Positions 34,312 to 44,054 of a DNA stretch of 64,000 bases are shown in pieces. The position numbers and the translations under genes were made by a program. Source of the DNA: CAIYTF01 sp963664845. GTDB taxonomy: Bacteria; Bacteroidota; Ignavibacteria; Ignavibacteriales; Ignavibacteriaceae. The notes below the pieces were generated by a model that worked only from the letters and a program-made list of their open reading frames with translations, ran no database searches and was not told the origin of the DNA. Location: contig OY761615.1 in the NCBI GenBank assembly GCA_963664845.1, positions 992,001-1,056,000 of the forward strand, in the 5' to 3' direction. The stretch's first letter is position 1; the number at the start of each line of letters is the position of its first letter.

Positions 34312-36621
34312 ATGAAGGAAGAACTACTCGTGCTACTGGTTGAAGACAATCCAAACGATGCAAAATTGCTTGCTCTTGAACTTGCGAAAGAATATACGTT
34401 AACCATTCGTAAAGTTGAAACAGAGGAGGATTATTGCCACGAACTTAAATCGTTTAATCCGGATATTATTCTGTCTGACTACACGCTGCCTGCCTTCAGT
34501 GGGCTCAACGCTCTTCTGATAAGACAGCAAATAGCTCCCTTGGTTCCATTCATTCTGGTAACCGGTTCAATCAACGAAGAAACAGCTGTGGAATTTATAA
34601 AAACCGGAGCTGACGATTACATTATTAAGGAACATTTACACCGGCTGCTTGCGGCGGTAAAATCGGCAATTGAAAAAAAGGCCGTGCTTCGTGACAAAGA
34701 GCAGGCTGAAAAATCTTTTGCCGCGATCAATGAGTTTAATCAGTTTTTATTGAGAAGCATTCCCTTTGGAATGGACATAGTTGATGAACAGGGAACCATC
34801 CTGTTCATGAGTGAAATCCTTAGACAAAGATTTCATGAGGAAGTGATTGGCAAAAATTGCTGGCTTCTTTATAAAGATGACAAGAAGCAATGTATTGACT
34901 GTCCGCTTAACAAAAATATTGGAATCGGGGAAACATCAGCGGTAGAAACTGAGAATGTTTTCAATGGACGTACATTTGAAATAACGCACACAGGTATGCT
35001 CTACCAGGGTAAAAAAGCAGTCCTTGAAATATTTCAGGATATTACCGAAAAGAAGGAATATGAAAAAAGAGTGAGGCTTTTAGCACATTCACTGGAAAGC
35101 ATAAGTGAATGTGTATCGATTACTGACAATAATGAACGACTTATATACGTTAATGAATCTTTTCTCCGGACTTATGGTTACACCGAAGCAGAATTAATAG
35201 GTCAACATATCAGTATTTTGCGAGCTCCGGAGAATATTGATAAACAAACCGATACAATTCTTCTGGAGACCATCAAGAGTGGTTGGCGGGGTGAAATATA
35301 TAATGTACGAAAAGATGGAACAGTATTTCCTATTTTGCTTTCGACCTCGATAATCAAAGACAAATATGAGAACCCCATTGCGCTTATTGGTGTTGCGATA
35401 GATATTACCGAAATGAAAGAGAATCGGGAAGAGTTAATTGCTGCCAAGGAGAAAGCTGAAGAAATGAGTCATTTGAAATCCAGTTTCCTTGCCAACATGA
35501 GCCACGAACTACGAACGCCACTCATCGGCATTATGGGTTTCTCGGAAATTTTATCAACGTCGCTGGATAACCCAGAACTCATTGAGATGGCCGATTTGAT
35601 AAACCGATCCGGAAGAAGATTAAGTGACACTTTGAATCTCATCCTTGACTTATCTAAAACCGAAGCGAATAAAATTGATATTCTAACCGAGAACGTTAAT
35701 ATTACCGATACTGCCAGAAAATGCGTCGCTGATTTTTCGACCACAGCCGCCTATAAAAACATAACCCTGGAATTTGTTTCCAAAAATGAGGATGTGATCG
35801 GGAAATTAGATAAACGTCTCTTTACCGGTGTACTGAATAATCTGATCAGTAATGCTGTAAAATATACCTCCAAGGGTGGTGTCATAGTTGAAGTCGGAAA
35901 AGAAACAAGAGCCGATAAGTCCTGGCTGTATGTGAGCATAAAAGACACGGGGATTGGTATCAAACCCGAAGATCATGAGAAAATTTTCCAGGAATTTCGA
36001 CAGGTCAGTGAAGGTTTAGGCCGAAACTTTGAGGGTGTGGGACTTGGCTTGACGATTTCGAAGAGGATCACGGAACTAATGGGTGGAGTTATTTCTGTGG
36101 AAAGCCAATTGGGAGTGGGTTCGGTATTTAAAGTGAGATTCCCCGCTTTTACGACCACACAGGAAGCACCAACCCCAACCGAGGAAATCCCCATTTCCGT
36201 TGAGGAAAGTGTAAAGACCCCGTCGACAAAGAATGCAGTACCTCTCCTCCTCCATGTTGAAGACGATGAAATATCCAGAATCACCATAAAATTGTTTTTG
36301 AAGAATGTGTGCGAACTTGAATCGGCGACCGATGGAAAGACGGCATTGGACATGGCAATGAAAAAACCATATGATGGTTTTCTAATGGATATAAACCTGG
36401 GAAGAGGCATGGATGGCTTAACAGTAACCAAAGAGTTACGAAAGATACCGCAGTATGCCAATTCACCCATTGTAGCAATAACCGCATTTGCACTGGAAGG
36501 AGACAAAGAAGCCCTCCTTGAGGGAGGATGTTCCGAATACCTTTCCAAACCATTTGGTAAAACCGAGCTCATCGGGATGGTTAATAAAATATTCGGGGAA
36601 CAGGAGGCAACAGTTAATTAG
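34312..36621 (+). CDS. hybrid kinase REC-PAS-PAS-HisKA-HATPase-REC
   Basis: About 769 residues, soluble. Order: receiver 1 (about 1-120, 'LVEDNPNDAKL', Asp in 'DIILSDYTLPAFSG'), PAS with a cysteine-containing loop ('CIDCPLNKN'), second PAS (about 255-385), HisKA ('FLANMSHELRTPLIGIMGFS'), HATPase ('DTGIGIK', 'GVGLGLTISKRI') and receiver 2 ('GFLMDINLGRGMDG'). The start at 34312 is chosen because GGGAGG lies directly before it; the ATG at 34300 is upstream of that ribosome site. The CxxC motif in PAS 1 could bind a metal or be redox-active. It may share signals with the Rcp1-like regulator 120 bp upstream. Confidence 0.9.
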   Translation: MKEELLVLLVEDNPNDAKLLALELAKEYTLTIRKVETEEDYCHELKSFNPDIILSDYTLPAFSGLNALLIRQQIAPLVPFILVTGSINEETAVEFIKTGADDYIIKEHLHRLLAAVKSAIEKKAVLRDKEQAEKSFAAINEFNQFLLRSIPFGMDIVDEQGTILFMSEILRQRFHEEVIGKNCWLLYKDDKKQCIDCPLNKNIGIGETSAVETENVFNGRTFEITHTGMLYQGKKAVLEIFQDITEKKEYEKRVRLLAHSLESISECVSITDNNERLIYVNESFLRTYGYTEAELIGQHISILRAPENIDKQTDTILLETIKSGWRGEIYNVRKDGTVFPILLSTSIIKDKYENPIALIGVAIDITEMKENREELIAAKEKAEEMSHLKSSFLANMSHELRTPLIGIMGFSEILSTSLDNPELIEMADLINRSGRRLSDTLNLILDLSKTEANKIDILTENVNITDTARKCVADFSTTAAYKNITLEFVSKNEDVIGKLDKRLFTGVLNNLISNAVKYTSKGGVIVEVGKETRADKSWLYVSIKDTGIGIKPEDHEKIFQEFRQVSEGLGRNFEGVGLGLTISKRITELMGGVISVESQLGVGSVFKVRFPAFTTTQEAPTPTEEIPISVEESVKTPSTKNAVPLLLHVEDDEISRITIKLFLKNVCELESATDGKTALDMAMKKPYDGFLMDINLGRGMDGLTVTKELRKIPQYANSPIVAITAFALEGDKEALLEGGCSEYLSKPFGKTELIGMVNKIFGEQEATVN

Positions 36622-36623
36622 TT

Positions 36624-36760
36624 CAACTCCTGACGGAGTTGTGTCCCATTCCTGCGTACCAGTCTACCAATATACAACTCCCATGGAGTTGGGGAATTGC
36701 TTGTTTGGAATTTCTTCCAATGCACAATTTCTTCCAACAATTTGCAACTCCGATGGATTG
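36624..36760. repeat. cluster of CAACTCC/GGAGTTG hairpins
   Basis: Two perfect hairpins, CAACTCC-TGAC-GGAGTTG (36624-36641) and CAACTCC-CAT-GGAGTTG (36675-36691), and a decayed third (36745-36760) lie between two convergent genes. Similar short hairpins are spread through genomes of this bacterial group. Between convergent ends they may act as transcription stops or mRNA ends, though no T-run follows. Confidence 0.6.
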
Positions 36761-36858
36761 AGGGAATTGCCGGTTTTGGCTTTAGCTACTGTAAACGTAA
36801 CATGAGTTAATCGCATGAACAGCAGCTACAGTCCAACGAATCAGTTTGCTCTGTTTAC

Positions 36859-38604
36859 TTATTTGACCAACATCATTTTCTTTGACTGAATAAAGTTTCC
36901 GGCCCGAATTGTATAGAAGTACACACCACTGGTCAACTTTGAGGCATCGAAACTTACTTCATAGTAGCCCGCCGGTTTTAGTTCGTTCACCAGGGTTGCC
37001 ACTTCTTTCCCAACAATATTAAACACTTTAATTGAAACAGATGAACTGTAGGGTATCTGATATTGTATGGTCGTTGAAGGATTGAAAGGATTTGGATAGT
37101 TTACGGATAATTTATAAGCCTTTGGCCGAGGTGCAGGTGCACATTCAGTGCTGCTGACCTGTCCTTTTGCCGCCAATTCATTTAAGTATTTTTCAACATT
37201 TGTATAACCATTGCCGTTAAAATCAAGATTCCTATCTGCATCGTCATTGGGATTTAATCCATGTGCAGTTTCCCAGTCATCGGGCATTCCGTCATGATCG
37301 GTATCCAAGGGAGCCGGGAGAGAGTTATAGACCGGATAGCCACCGACGTCAGCAACTGAATCTATCATACCGGATTTAACCAAAGCTGTTCTGTTGATCA
37401 CGTCAGAAACTACCCGCATATCAACCGTATCCCGTTTTGGGAAGGTAGCTCCGGCGTACGCCAGCACATCAGTGTATCCATCCACGGCAGATTTGATGTT
37501 TACTGCCGGCACATCAAAAGGAGTTTCGGCCTTGAAAGTAGCCAGCGAATATCTTGTATCTTTGACCTGTACGCCAGTGCTCCAATTATCGGCGGTAACT
37601 GCGGGGTAACCATCAACATAGTTGCCAGTGATATACCATTGACTGACGACACCCGGTTTGGTAACAAATGCTGAATCGGTGATCTGAACTATCCTATAAC
37701 GTTTGGATGTTGAAGTTGTGGCAGGCCCGTATTTATAATAATTATTGACCATATTAATGCTGGTTTTTCCGTTGGCTATTTCAATTTCACCACCATACGC
37801 GCTGTTGTCCTGCCAGTTATAAATAACATTGTTCCGGTAGTCCACTACCTGATTGGTATCATGCGCCCGCGCACCGTTGAAACGCACGTTCCTGCTGTAG
37901 TTGTGGGCAATCAGATTGTGATGATAGGTTGCATACTGCCCACCCCAAACACCTGCATACCCATGGGCTCCTTTTGTATTATAGGACTTGTTTAACCCTT
38001 CGCTTATAATGCACCATTGCAAAGTTGTATAGTGGTTGTCATAGAAGGTTGCAACCTCCTCAATTGACCAGCTGAATGAGCAATGGTCAATAATAACATA
38101 ATTCGCATTTTCACAATCGATTCCATAAATAGCCGGGCTGTTGGAATGAGTCTCTTCTCCAGGCCGTGAACGAATATAGCGGATGATGATGTTTCTGCCA
38201 TACACTTTGAGAGTATGTCGTTTCAGGCAGATTCCATCTCCTGGAGCAGTTTGCCCGGCGATGGTCACATTATTTCTCGCGACATCCAGACGGCCCTGCA
38301 GAGTGATAATTCCGGACACACGAAAGACGATGGTGAGGGGCTGAGAAGTTGTATCCTTGAGTGCGGCGCGCAAACTGCCAACCGGGGGATTTGTGACATC
38401 GTCCGCCAGTGTGGTAACCTCACGGATCACGCCTCCGCGTCCTCCGGTTACTACAGCCCCATATCCTTCTGCACCGGGGAAGGCCGGTACCTGGGCTTGC
38501 AGATTGGCTGGAGCAGCAATAAAGAGTGCCAATAGTAGGAGAAAATGAGATGCTGTGGACATATATGACAAAAATCCTGACCGGAAAAGGAGGTATGTTT
38601 TCAT
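36859..38604 (-). CDS. T9SS-secreted pectate lyase-like protein
   Basis: A 581-residue secreted polysaccharide lyase. A signal peptide ('FLLLLALFIAAPANLQAQ') is followed by a right-handed beta-helix domain (about 40-330) of pectate lyase type: 'AFPGAEGYGAVVTGGRGG' at the start, 'VTIAGQTAPGDGICL', 'VIIDHCSFSWS' and 'RNVRFNGARAHDTNQVVDYR'. A calcium-type repeat region ('DTDHDGMPDDWE', 'DRNLDFNGNG') and the type IX sorting module ('NYPNPFNPSTTIQY', end 'SKKMMLVK') follow. It would cut pectin outside the cell by beta-elimination with Ca2+. AGGAAACC precedes the ATG; a second Met at codon 15 could also start. Confidence 0.88.
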   Translation of the reverse strand: MKTYLLFRSGFLSYMSTASHFLLLLALFIAAPANLQAQVPAFPGAEGYGAVVTGGRGGVIREVTTLADDVTNPPVGSLRAALKDTTSQPLTIVFRVSGIITLQGRLDVARNNVTIAGQTAPGDGICLKRHTLKVYGRNIIIRYIRSRPGEETHSNSPAIYGIDCENANYVIIDHCSFSWSIEEVATFYDNHYTTLQWCIISEGLNKSYNTKGAHGYAGVWGGQYATYHHNLIAHNYSRNVRFNGARAHDTNQVVDYRNNVIYNWQDNSAYGGEIEIANGKTSINMVNNYYKYGPATTSTSKRYRIVQITDSAFVTKPGVVSQWYITGNYVDGYPAVTADNWSTGVQVKDTRYSLATFKAETPFDVPAVNIKSAVDGYTDVLAYAGATFPKRDTVDMRVVSDVINRTALVKSGMIDSVADVGGYPVYNSLPAPLDTDHDGMPDDWETAHGLNPNDDADRNLDFNGNGYTNVEKYLNELAAKGQVSSTECAPAPRPKAYKLSVNYPNPFNPSTTIQYQIPYSSSVSIKVFNIVGKEVATLVNELKPAGYYEVSFDASKLTSGVYFYTIRAGNFIQSKKMMLVK

Positions 38605-38934
38605 AGTTGGTTTCCTGATTGCTGACCAATGATACTAACAGGTGTAAAATTCACACTATTATAAAACCAATATAAGGAGCACGGAAAAACATCACAATAA
38701 AAAAGTTGTTTTTGCGGCCAAACGCCATATTTTTAAGGCAAACGGGTGAATTTGGTTGTAACAATTACAGACTATCGAACAGCTCACGTTCTCCCTTGAG
38801 AACACAATGCAGAAATTGGTGACAGCATGAAAAGCCGGTCATCACTTCTTGCCTGTTGTCACGTTCTTTTGTATTGTCCACTCCGAATACATTGCTTATT
38901 TTGCTCCAAATTATTAATAGAATCTCATACCCCA

Positions 38935-39765
38935 ATGCGTGACACAACTATATTATTAAATATCCTGCTGCCAATACTGTATTTGGTAAGCTTTGGCGTC
39001 TATCTTATTGATTTCATCAAGGACTTGAAGAAATTGGAGAACGTGAAGCGGCTTTTCCTGTTCATCACGCTCCTGCTGCATGCTCTCTATCTCCTAATGC
39101 GCGCCCTGGAATATGACCATCCGCCAATTACCAACGTTTTCGAGATTTTTACGGTAATAGCCTTCGCGGTCAGTTTCTGTTATTTTATCCTGGAACTGGT
39201 TACGGATATCCGGGGAACGGGAATGTTCATTATCGTGTTATCCCTGTTGTTCCAGATCATTTCAAGTGTTTTTATAACTGACCACCAGGTTTCGCCACTC
39301 TTGAAGAGCAGATTGTTGGGTTTTCACGTTTTTTCTGCACTTTTGGGCTATTCCTGCATAACCATTGCCGCGGTTTATGGCTTTCTTTACCTACGACTTT
39401 ACACAGAGCTTAAGCAAAACACTTTTGGCCTGGTATTTCAACGGCTTCCAAACCTTGAAATTCTGGAGAAATTAAGTTTTTATGCGGCAATCATTGGGTT
39501 TATCATGCTTTCCATCGCTATGGCAGTAGGCATTATCTGGCTGCCTCAGGAACCTACCATCAAATTTACGTACACCGACCCGAAGCTGATCGGGACGGGT
39601 TTGGTTTGGCTTCTTTATGGCATCGGGATCAGCGCCAAGATAAGCGGGAAATGGCAGGGCAAACGCGTCATTGTATTGTCCATTGCCGGTTTTCTGATAG
39701 CCATTTCGTCAACAATTCTGACGAATTTCATTTACAAGAGTTTTCACTCGTTCACCAATAACTGA
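38935..39765 (+). CDS. HemX/CcsA-like cytochrome c assembly protein
   Basis: A 276-residue membrane protein with about eight helices, of the CcsA/HemX (cytochrome c assembly) family. Visible marks are 'RALEYDHPPITNVFE' in an early loop, conserved His in 'LGFHVFSALLGY', and the late 'LWLLYG'-type segment ('GLVWLLYGIGISAKISGKWQ'). HemX proteins precede hemA in several heme operons and affect glutamyl-tRNA reductase level; CcsA members move heme for cytochrome c. The ATG at 38935 begins directly before the first helix; the frame is open 36 codons further up but that part has no family-like sequence. It lies 21 bp before hemA. Confidence 0.85.
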   Translation: MRDTTILLNILLPILYLVSFGVYLIDFIKDLKKLENVKRLFLFITLLLHALYLLMRALEYDHPPITNVFEIFTVIAFAVSFCYFILELVTDIRGTGMFIIVLSLLFQIISSVFITDHQVSPLLKSRLLGFHVFSALLGYSCITIAAVYGFLYLRLYTELKQNTFGLVFQRLPNLEILEKLSFYAAIIGFIMLSIAMAVGIIWLPQEPTIKFTYTDPKLIGTGLVWLLYGIGISAKISGKWQGKRVIVLSIAGFLIAISSTILTNFIYKSFHSFTNN

Positions 39766-39786
39766 TAACAAGAGATTCCAATATTC

Positions 39787-41067
39787 ATGAATATCATAGG
39801 TATATCGGTTAATCATCATACGGCTCCGGTTGAGTTACGGGAAGCATTGCACCTCCAACAGGAGGAGATCAAAGCCCTGCTGGAAGAATTGAAGGAGAAC
39901 CATTTAAAGGAAAGCTTCATCATTTCAACCTGTAACCGCACAGAGATATATGGCATCCCCAAGGACAACAATATTACCTGCGAGGAGATTGAGAAGTTCC
40001 TCATAGGGAAAAAGCCAATTGAAGGCATTACCGACGAACATTTTCACAAATATTTCTCCACCACTGCCGTTGATCACGTGTTCAGAGTCGCGGCAGGTAT
40101 CGATTCGCTTTTCGTGGGCGATAATCAAATCCTGGGACAGGTACGCGAGTCGTTTGCGATAGCTGAAGAAAAAGGCACAGTCGGACTTCTAACCAAACGA
40201 CTGTTTGATGCTGCCATTCGGGTTGGCAAACGTGCAAAGACCGAAACTACCATTTCAGACGGAGCAATAACCGTAAGCTATGCGGCAGTACAGTTAATAG
40301 AGAAAATATTCTCCAGCCTGACAAAAAAATCTGCCCTGGTTATAGGCCTGGGAGAAACGGGCGAAATTGCAGCAAGGCATTTGAAGGATAAAGGCATTGG
40401 AAAACTCACACTTGCAAACAGAACCTATGAGAAATCAGAAAAGCTGGCAGAGGAACTGCACGCTCATATCCTCCCCTTCACCAGTTTTAAGGACAGTCTG
40501 CCGGAGTTCGATATTATCATTTCAGCCACTTCCTCCCCCGATCTTATCCTGACAACGGAAGACATAAAGGGTATGATGAAAAAGCGCGGAAGTTCGCCAA
40601 CCATATTGATGGATATAGCCATTCCGCGCGACATCAGCCCGGATGCAAAAAAGTACGACGCTGTCTTTTATCATGACATCGATTCACTCAACATCATTGT
40701 TGAACAAAACCTCAATAAGAGAAAAGAAGAGATCCCCAAAGTTGAGGCGATAATCGAAGAAGAGTTGAAGAACTTTTTCAGCTGGCTCAGTTCACTGGAA
40801 GTGGCCCCGACCATTAAATCGTTGAGGGACACTTTTGAAGAGATACGGGCCGAAGAGGTACGCGGACAGATAAACCGTTTCAATGAAGCAGACCGGGAAA
40901 AGGTTGAAATCCTAACCAAGCGAATCATCAACAAAATATTACACCACCCCACAACAGAACTGCGGAAAGTTGCCGATCAGGGCATCAATTCGCAGGAAGG
41001 CGCAGCCAAAATTGCCCTTCTGCGCGATCTGTTTGGCATTGATATTAACGAAACAAAAAAAGATTAA
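39787..41067 (+). CDS. hemA: glutamyl-tRNA reductase
   Basis: A 426-residue enzyme that reduces glutamyl-tRNA(Glu) to glutamate-1-semialdehyde with NADPH, the first step of C5 heme synthesis. The catalytic Cys49 stands in 'ISTCNRTEIYG'; 'DHVFRVAAGIDSLFVGDNQI' marks the active-site domain, 'ALVIGLGETGEIAARHL' the nucleotide-binding domain, and a long helical C-terminus ('LHHPTTELRKVAD') the dimerisation part. Length is normal. It is second in the heme unit and 4 bp before hemC. The glutamate-1-semialdehyde aminomutase (hemL) and hemB are not in the window. Confidence 0.96.
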   Translation: MNIIGISVNHHTAPVELREALHLQQEEIKALLEELKENHLKESFIISTCNRTEIYGIPKDNNITCEEIEKFLIGKKPIEGITDEHFHKYFSTTAVDHVFRVAAGIDSLFVGDNQILGQVRESFAIAEEKGTVGLLTKRLFDAAIRVGKRAKTETTISDGAITVSYAAVQLIEKIFSSLTKKSALVIGLGETGEIAARHLKDKGIGKLTLANRTYEKSEKLAEELHAHILPFTSFKDSLPEFDIIISATSSPDLILTTEDIKGMMKKRGSSPTILMDIAIPRDISPDAKKYDAVFYHDIDSLNIIVEQNLNKRKEEIPKVEAIIEEELKNFFSWLSSLEVAPTIKSLRDTFEEIRAEEVRGQINRFNEADREKVEILTKRIINKILHHPTTELRKVADQGINSQEGAAKIALLRDLFGIDINETKKD

Positions 41068-41071
41068 TTGT

Positions 41072-42019
41072 ATGGCGAAGAAAAAAATCATCATCGGCTC
41101 CCGCGGCAGTGAACTTGCCTTGTGGCAGGCTAATCACGTTAAAAAGGAATTGGAAAAACGGAACCGATCTGTTTCAGTGGAAATTGTCATCATTAAAACA
41201 AAGGGCGATAAAATTCTTGATGTTGCTCTTTCAAAAATCGGCGATAAGGGCCTGTTCACCAAGGAATTGGAAAATGCCTTATTGCGGAAACAAATTGACC
41301 TCGCGGTGCACAGTTTGAAGGATCTGCAGACGCTGATCCCCGAAGGACTGCAGCTTGCGTGTATTTCCAAGCGCCATCCCGTTGAAGATGTTCTAATCGC
41401 CAGAAAGAAAGGCATGACACTTGAAGAGCTGCCGGAAAACGCGGTCATCGGAACCGGCTCGCTGAGGCGCCGCAGCCAACTCCTGCATCTTAGACCTGAT
41501 TTTCGCATAGAAGAGTTGCGTGGAAATGTTCCATCGCGGATCCAGAAATTCCTGAAATCGAAGTGGGACGGGATCATTCTCGCCCGCGCCGGTGTTGAAC
41601 GCCTGGGACTCAAGAGCCATATTTCCTCTTACATCCCCAGCGATATAATCCTTCCAGCCGTTGGACAGGGCGCGCTTGGAATTGAAATAGCGGAAGAGAA
41701 TGCTGAAGTGTATGACATTGTGCGATCACTGCACGATGCAGATACGGAAATGGCCGTACTTGCAGAGCGTGCCCTTTTGCGGGAATTGGAAGGCGGCTGC
41801 CAGGTTCCCATTGGTGCATTGGGGCAAGTGAAATCAAACGGATTCTACCTTGATGCAATGGTTGGCTCTCTGGACGGAAGTCTTGTTTTCAGAAAAAAAG
41901 TCCGCGCATCAAAAAAGGACACAGAGAAAACAGGCATTAAACTTGCCCGTGATTTGCGCAAAGCAGGTGCCGGCGAAATATTAAACAGTATCTATGCTGA
42001 ACGCCCACTGGTGCAATGA
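41072..42019 (+). CDS. hemC: hydroxymethylbilane synthase (porphobilinogen deaminase)
   Basis: A 315-residue enzyme that joins four porphobilinogens to hydroxymethylbilane. 'IIGSRGSELALWQA' opens the protein, 'DLAVHSLKDLQT' holds the active-site Asp, 'GTGSLRRRSQL' binds the substrate carboxylates and Cys243 in 'LEGGCQVPIGA' carries the dipyrromethane cofactor. The ATG at 41072 follows the hemA stop by 4 bp; the open frame continues upstream into hemA, but the chosen start gives the usual length. Confidence 0.96.
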   Translation: MAKKKIIIGSRGSELALWQANHVKKELEKRNRSVSVEIVIIKTKGDKILDVALSKIGDKGLFTKELENALLRKQIDLAVHSLKDLQTLIPEGLQLACISKRHPVEDVLIARKKGMTLEELPENAVIGTGSLRRRSQLLHLRPDFRIEELRGNVPSRIQKFLKSKWDGIILARAGVERLGLKSHISSYIPSDIILPAVGQGALGIEIAEENAEVYDIVRSLHDADTEMAVLAERALLRELEGGCQVPIGALGQVKSNGFYLDAMVGSLDGSLVFRKKVRASKKDTEKTGIKLARDLRKAGAGEILNSIYAERPLVQ

Positions 42020-42086
42020 AACCATTGATCCGGCAATTATGAATAATAACAACTGTACTTTTCGCCTTAATAATGGTGTGAGTTAA

Positions 42087-42923
42087 ATGACGGCTACACA
42101 AACAGACAGACCAGAATTCCTGTTGAGGAATGACTCGTTGAATGGGAGTAATGCCCCGCTATGGGGCAGGCGAATTGTACTGACACGTGCCATTGAGAAA
42201 AGTGCCGAATCGGCAAAAGACCTGTTGGAGAATGGTGCCGAGATCATACTGTTTCCGGCAATAGAGTTTACACCATTACCAATTGCCAAAGAAGTGTCTG
42301 CCAGAGTTTTAGCGAACCATTATGAGTACATAGTATTCACGTCAGCGACTGCTGTGAAATTCTTCTTCGAACAACTCCCCGGTGCTGATTCGGAAAGTGA
42401 TGCATTAACGGCCAAGTGTATTTCGATTGGTGAAAAAACAAGCCGGGAACTGGCAAAGTATGTTTCCAATGTTTTTTATGTGGGGCTTGCAGGAACATCT
42501 GTTGAATTTTTGGCCGAGTTGCAGCAATTTGATTTTGCGGGTAAAAACGTTCTGCTCCCTGCTTCAAAAATTGCAAGGAGGGAATTGCCCGAAGGTTTGG
42601 AAGCCATGGGTGCCGGCGTTGATCTTATTCATGTTTATGATACAATAACTCCGCAAAAGGAAAAGCTTACTGAAGTTATTGCGGAGATTAACCGGCAAGA
42701 GGTAGATTGTTTTGTCTTTACCAGTCCCTCAACCTTTGTTAACTTTATGTCCATGATGGACATAACCGCACCGGAAGATTTTTTCAATCACAGCCTGATA
42801 GCAGCAATAGGCAGAACCACGGCTGATTATATTTGCTCCCGCGGTGTCTCCACGGCGATCGTCCCTTCAAAACCGGGGATGGCCGAACTCGCTAAGGCGA
42901 TAATTACTTTTTATCAAAAATAA
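42087..42923 (+). CDS. hemD: uroporphyrinogen-III synthase
   Basis: A 278-residue enzyme that closes and inverts ring D of hydroxymethylbilane. The sequence is poorly conserved, as usual for HemD, but shows 'GRRIVLTRAIEKSAESAKDL' at the start, 'EYIVFTSATAVKFFFEQL', 'CFVFTSPSTFVNFM' and 'IAAIGRTTADYICSRG', the expected two-domain pattern. It lies 67 bp behind hemC and 12 bp before hemE, which supports the assignment. The first about 25 residues precede the domain, so a later start is possible. Confidence 0.9.
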   Translation: MTATQTDRPEFLLRNDSLNGSNAPLWGRRIVLTRAIEKSAESAKDLLENGAEIILFPAIEFTPLPIAKEVSARVLANHYEYIVFTSATAVKFFFEQLPGADSESDALTAKCISIGEKTSRELAKYVSNVFYVGLAGTSVEFLAELQQFDFAGKNVLLPASKIARRELPEGLEAMGAGVDLIHVYDTITPQKEKLTEVIAEINRQEVDCFVFTSPSTFVNFMSMMDITAPEDFFNHSLIAAIGRTTADYICSRGVSTAIVPSKPGMAELAKAIITFYQK

Positions 42924-42935
42924 CAAAAGAAACAA

Positions 42936-44018
42936 ATGAAACTTAAAAACGACTTATTCATACGAGCATGCAAAAAGCAACCGGTGGAACGTACTCCTAT
43001 CTGGATAATGCGCCAGGCGGGACGCTATCTGCCGGAATACCGTGCAATTCGTGAAAAATCGGATTTCCTTACCTTGTGTAAAACACCTGATCTGGCAGCC
43101 GAGGTAACCATTCAGCCGGTTGATATAATCGGCGTGGATGCAGCCATTATTTTTTCAGATATTCTCGTTATTCCCGAGGCAATGGGGATGAGACTTGAAA
43201 TTGAGGAAGGACGCGGACCGGTTTTTGATCACCCCATAAGAACAAAAGAAGACGCCAAAGCGCTTCAGGATATTGATCCTACAGAGAAACTCGCTTACGT
43301 AATGGATGCACTCCGTGTCACCAAGCAAAATCTGCACGGACGAGTACCTCTCATTGGTTTCAGCGGATCGCCCTGGACACTGCTGACCTATATGGTTGAA
43401 GGCAAGGGCTCCAAGACTTATGCAACCATAAAGAAATTTATTTTCAGTGAGCCAAAGCTTGCACACGAATTACTCGAGAAAATTTCACACGCGGTTGCTG
43501 CCTATCTTTCAGCACAAATTTCAGCCGGTGCGGACGCTGTCCAGATATTTGACACCTGGGGTGGGCTGCTCTCCCCTACTGACTTTGAAGAATTTTCACT
43601 GAAATATATTGAACTGGTCATTTCGTTACTTCGCAAGAATGACGAACCTGTAATTGTGTTCTCCAAAGGAGTTCACCACAACCTGAAAGACCTTTCCAAA
43701 TGCGGCGCGGATGTTGTCGGACTGGATTGGACCTTTGAAATTGGAAAAGTGCGTGAAAAGATTGGGAAAAAAGTAGCTCTGCAGGGCAATCTGGACCCAA
43801 CAGTACTTTATGCTTCCAAAGAAAAAATACATGAAGAAGCAAAAAAAGTTCTTGATAGTTTTGGGCCGCACAACGGACACATATTCAATCTGGGCCACGG
43901 AATTTTGCCGGATATCAGCCCGGCAAACGCCAAAGAACTGGTCACCTTTGTGCATAAAGAGAGCGCCAAAATTCATTCAGGAATGAGTGACAAGACCAAA
44001 GAGAAGCGAAACAAATAA
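42936..44018 (+). CDS. hemE: uroporphyrinogen decarboxylase
   Basis: A 360-residue enzyme that decarboxylates the four acetate side chains of uroporphyrinogen III to give coproporphyrinogen III. Family marks are 'TPIWIMRQAGRYLPEYR' near the N-terminus, 'IIFSDILVIPEAMG' with an active-site Asp, 'GFSGSPWTLLTYMVEG', 'DTWGGLLSP' and 'HNGHIFNLGHGILPD'. Length and motifs are normal; the last about 15 residues are a basic tail. Twelve bp after hemD and 36 bp before hemN. Confidence 0.96.
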   Translation: MKLKNDLFIRACKKQPVERTPIWIMRQAGRYLPEYRAIREKSDFLTLCKTPDLAAEVTIQPVDIIGVDAAIIFSDILVIPEAMGMRLEIEEGRGPVFDHPIRTKEDAKALQDIDPTEKLAYVMDALRVTKQNLHGRVPLIGFSGSPWTLLTYMVEGKGSKTYATIKKFIFSEPKLAHELLEKISHAVAAYLSAQISAGADAVQIFDTWGGLLSPTDFEEFSLKYIELVISLLRKNDEPVIVFSKGVHHNLKDLSKCGADVVGLDWTFEIGKVREKIGKKVALQGNLDPTVLYASKEKIHEEAKKVLDSFGPHNGHIFNLGHGILPDISPANAKELVTFVHKESAKIHSGMSDKTKEKRNK

Positions 44019-44054
44019 GACCAATTGATTTTTTGATACGGAGAGTACTGAGCT

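Noticed and set aside
38827..38934. N-terminal extension of the HemX/CcsA-like gene
   Set aside because: The extra 36 residues are Cys/Leu-rich without family similarity; the ATG at 38935 gives the normal start.
40970..41071. N-terminal extension of hemC into hemA
   Set aside because: The 34 extra codons overlap hemA; the ATG at 41072 gives the standard HemC N-terminus.
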